A DNA stretch of 7,128 bases from Betaproteobacteria bacterium (GTDB lineage Bacteria; Pseudomonadota; Gammaproteobacteria; Burkholderiales; SG8-39), in the NCBI GenBank assembly GCA_029858545.1, contig JAOUFA010000184.1, forward strand, positions 1-7,128. Reading direction: 5' to 3'. Both the position numbers and the translations under genes were made by a program. Shown here piece after piece: positions 6,669-7,128 of the stretch. The stretch's first letter is position 1; each line of letters starts with the position of its first letter. Below the pieces are notes generated by a model. It ran no database searches, had not been told where the DNA came from, and saw only the letters and a list, made by a program, of their open reading frames with translations.

Positions 6669-7128
6669 CGGCAGGCCGCCGGAAGGTACTTTCCGGGCAG
6701 CGGGTCGGCAGCGGGTTCGCCGATCAACTGGAAGCCGGTGGGCAGCTTGCTCTTGCTGCACACCCAGACGATGGGCGCCGTCGGGTAGTCCTTATTGATC
6801 GCCGGAAGCAGTGAGAAGCCTTTGCCGCGCGCTTCCGCGGGAAGGCGGACATCGCCGGCAAAGCGCACCCGGACGGCACCCTCGTGGACCGTGACCGACG
6901 CGACCGATGTGCCGCGCAGGGCCTCGGGGCGTGGCAGGCCGGCGGCGGCGTTGTCGGTGGGCATCGTGCCCCAGCGATCGTGGTGCTCGGCGACAGCGCG
7001 CTGCGCGCTCTCGGCGAGCAGGAATCCCTCGGCAACGCGCGCGCGTACCACGTAGTCCTGGTAGGCCGGTATCGCCACCGCAGCGAGAATCCCGATGATG
7101 GCGACCACCGCCATCAGCTCGATGAGCG
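6665..7128 (-). CDS. Type IV pilin (PilA-like), N-terminus outside the window
   Basis: The first visible codons read LIELMAVVAIIGILAAVAIP, the conserved pilin alpha1 helix with Glu5; the leader, the Gly-Phe cleavage site and the start codon lie just past position 7128 (probably fewer than ten codons). An internal ATG at 7114 is inside the helix and is not the start. The rest has the motif AIPAYQDYVVRARVAEG, an N-A-A-A-G-L-P segment, and a C-terminal D-region from IVWVCS to the terminal ACR, with its cysteines 29 residues apart. About 153 residues are seen, so the full pilin is near 160 aa. Its stop overlaps the ATG of the pilin-like gene (ATGA). It is the first visible gene of the minus-strand cluster and a paralogue of the pilin at 4598-5074. 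It should be processed by a prepilin peptidase encoded elsewhere. Confidence 0.93.
   Translation of the reverse strand, partial: LIELMAVVAIIGILAAVAIPAYQDYVVRARVAEGFLLAESAQRAVAEHHDRWGTMPTDNAAAGLPRPEALRGTSVASVTVHEGAVRVRFAGDVRLPAEARGKGFSLLPAINKDYPTAPIVWVCSKSKLPTGFQLIGEPAADPLPGKYLPAACR

Noticed and set aside
6669..6761. Upstream start at 6761 for the pilin-like gene
   Set aside because: It would overlap nearly 100 bp of the conserved pilin C-terminus; ATG 6668 forms a clean ATGA overlap and gives a sensible membrane topology.

Overview
The window is a GC-rich, gene-dense, proteobacterial-looking chromosomal segment. Codon use, a short-leader type IVa-style pilin and a CHASE2-cyclase gene suggest a betaproteobacterium or a related gammaproteobacterium. 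This is an inference from sequence style; there is no rRNA or other taxonomic marker here. No tRNA, rRNA, IS element, CRISPR array or origin was seen, and there is no gene-free stretch longer than about 80 bases.

Plus strand, 1-2345: the end of a branched-chain amino-acid-type (HAAT/Liv) ABC importer operon. It holds the C-terminus of the LivM-like permease, the LivG-like ATPase and the LivF-like ATPase. A fourth gene follows, for a LolD/MacB-type ATPase whose start codon overlaps the livF stop. All four genes overlap, so they are almost certainly co-transcribed. The fourth ATPase belongs to a different ABC subfamily and no permease for it is visible, so it looks like a passenger or orphan.

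Minus strand, 7128-2372 (read right to left): a compact pilus-related cluster. The order is a type IV pilin (N-terminus outside the window), a pilin-derived membrane protein that has lost the prepilin-peptidase site, a short PilC/GspF-type inner-membrane platform protein, a second type IV pilin, and a 714-aa CHASE2-class III nucleotide cyclase. The first three genes are joined by 4-bp ATGA overlaps. The second pilin follows after 14 bp, and the cyclase after 81 bp. No assembly ATPase, prepilin peptidase or secretin is in view, so these must come from upstream of the window or from elsewhere in the genome.

The two blocks converge at 2345/2372 with only 26 bp between stop codons. The most interesting parts are the apparently uncleavable pilin homologue built into the pilus operon and the linkage of that operon to a membrane cyclase with a Lys/Thr substrate pair. 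Together they suggest a small pilus-like or pseudopilus-like surface device with an associated cAMP signalling enzyme; that coupling is a hypothesis.
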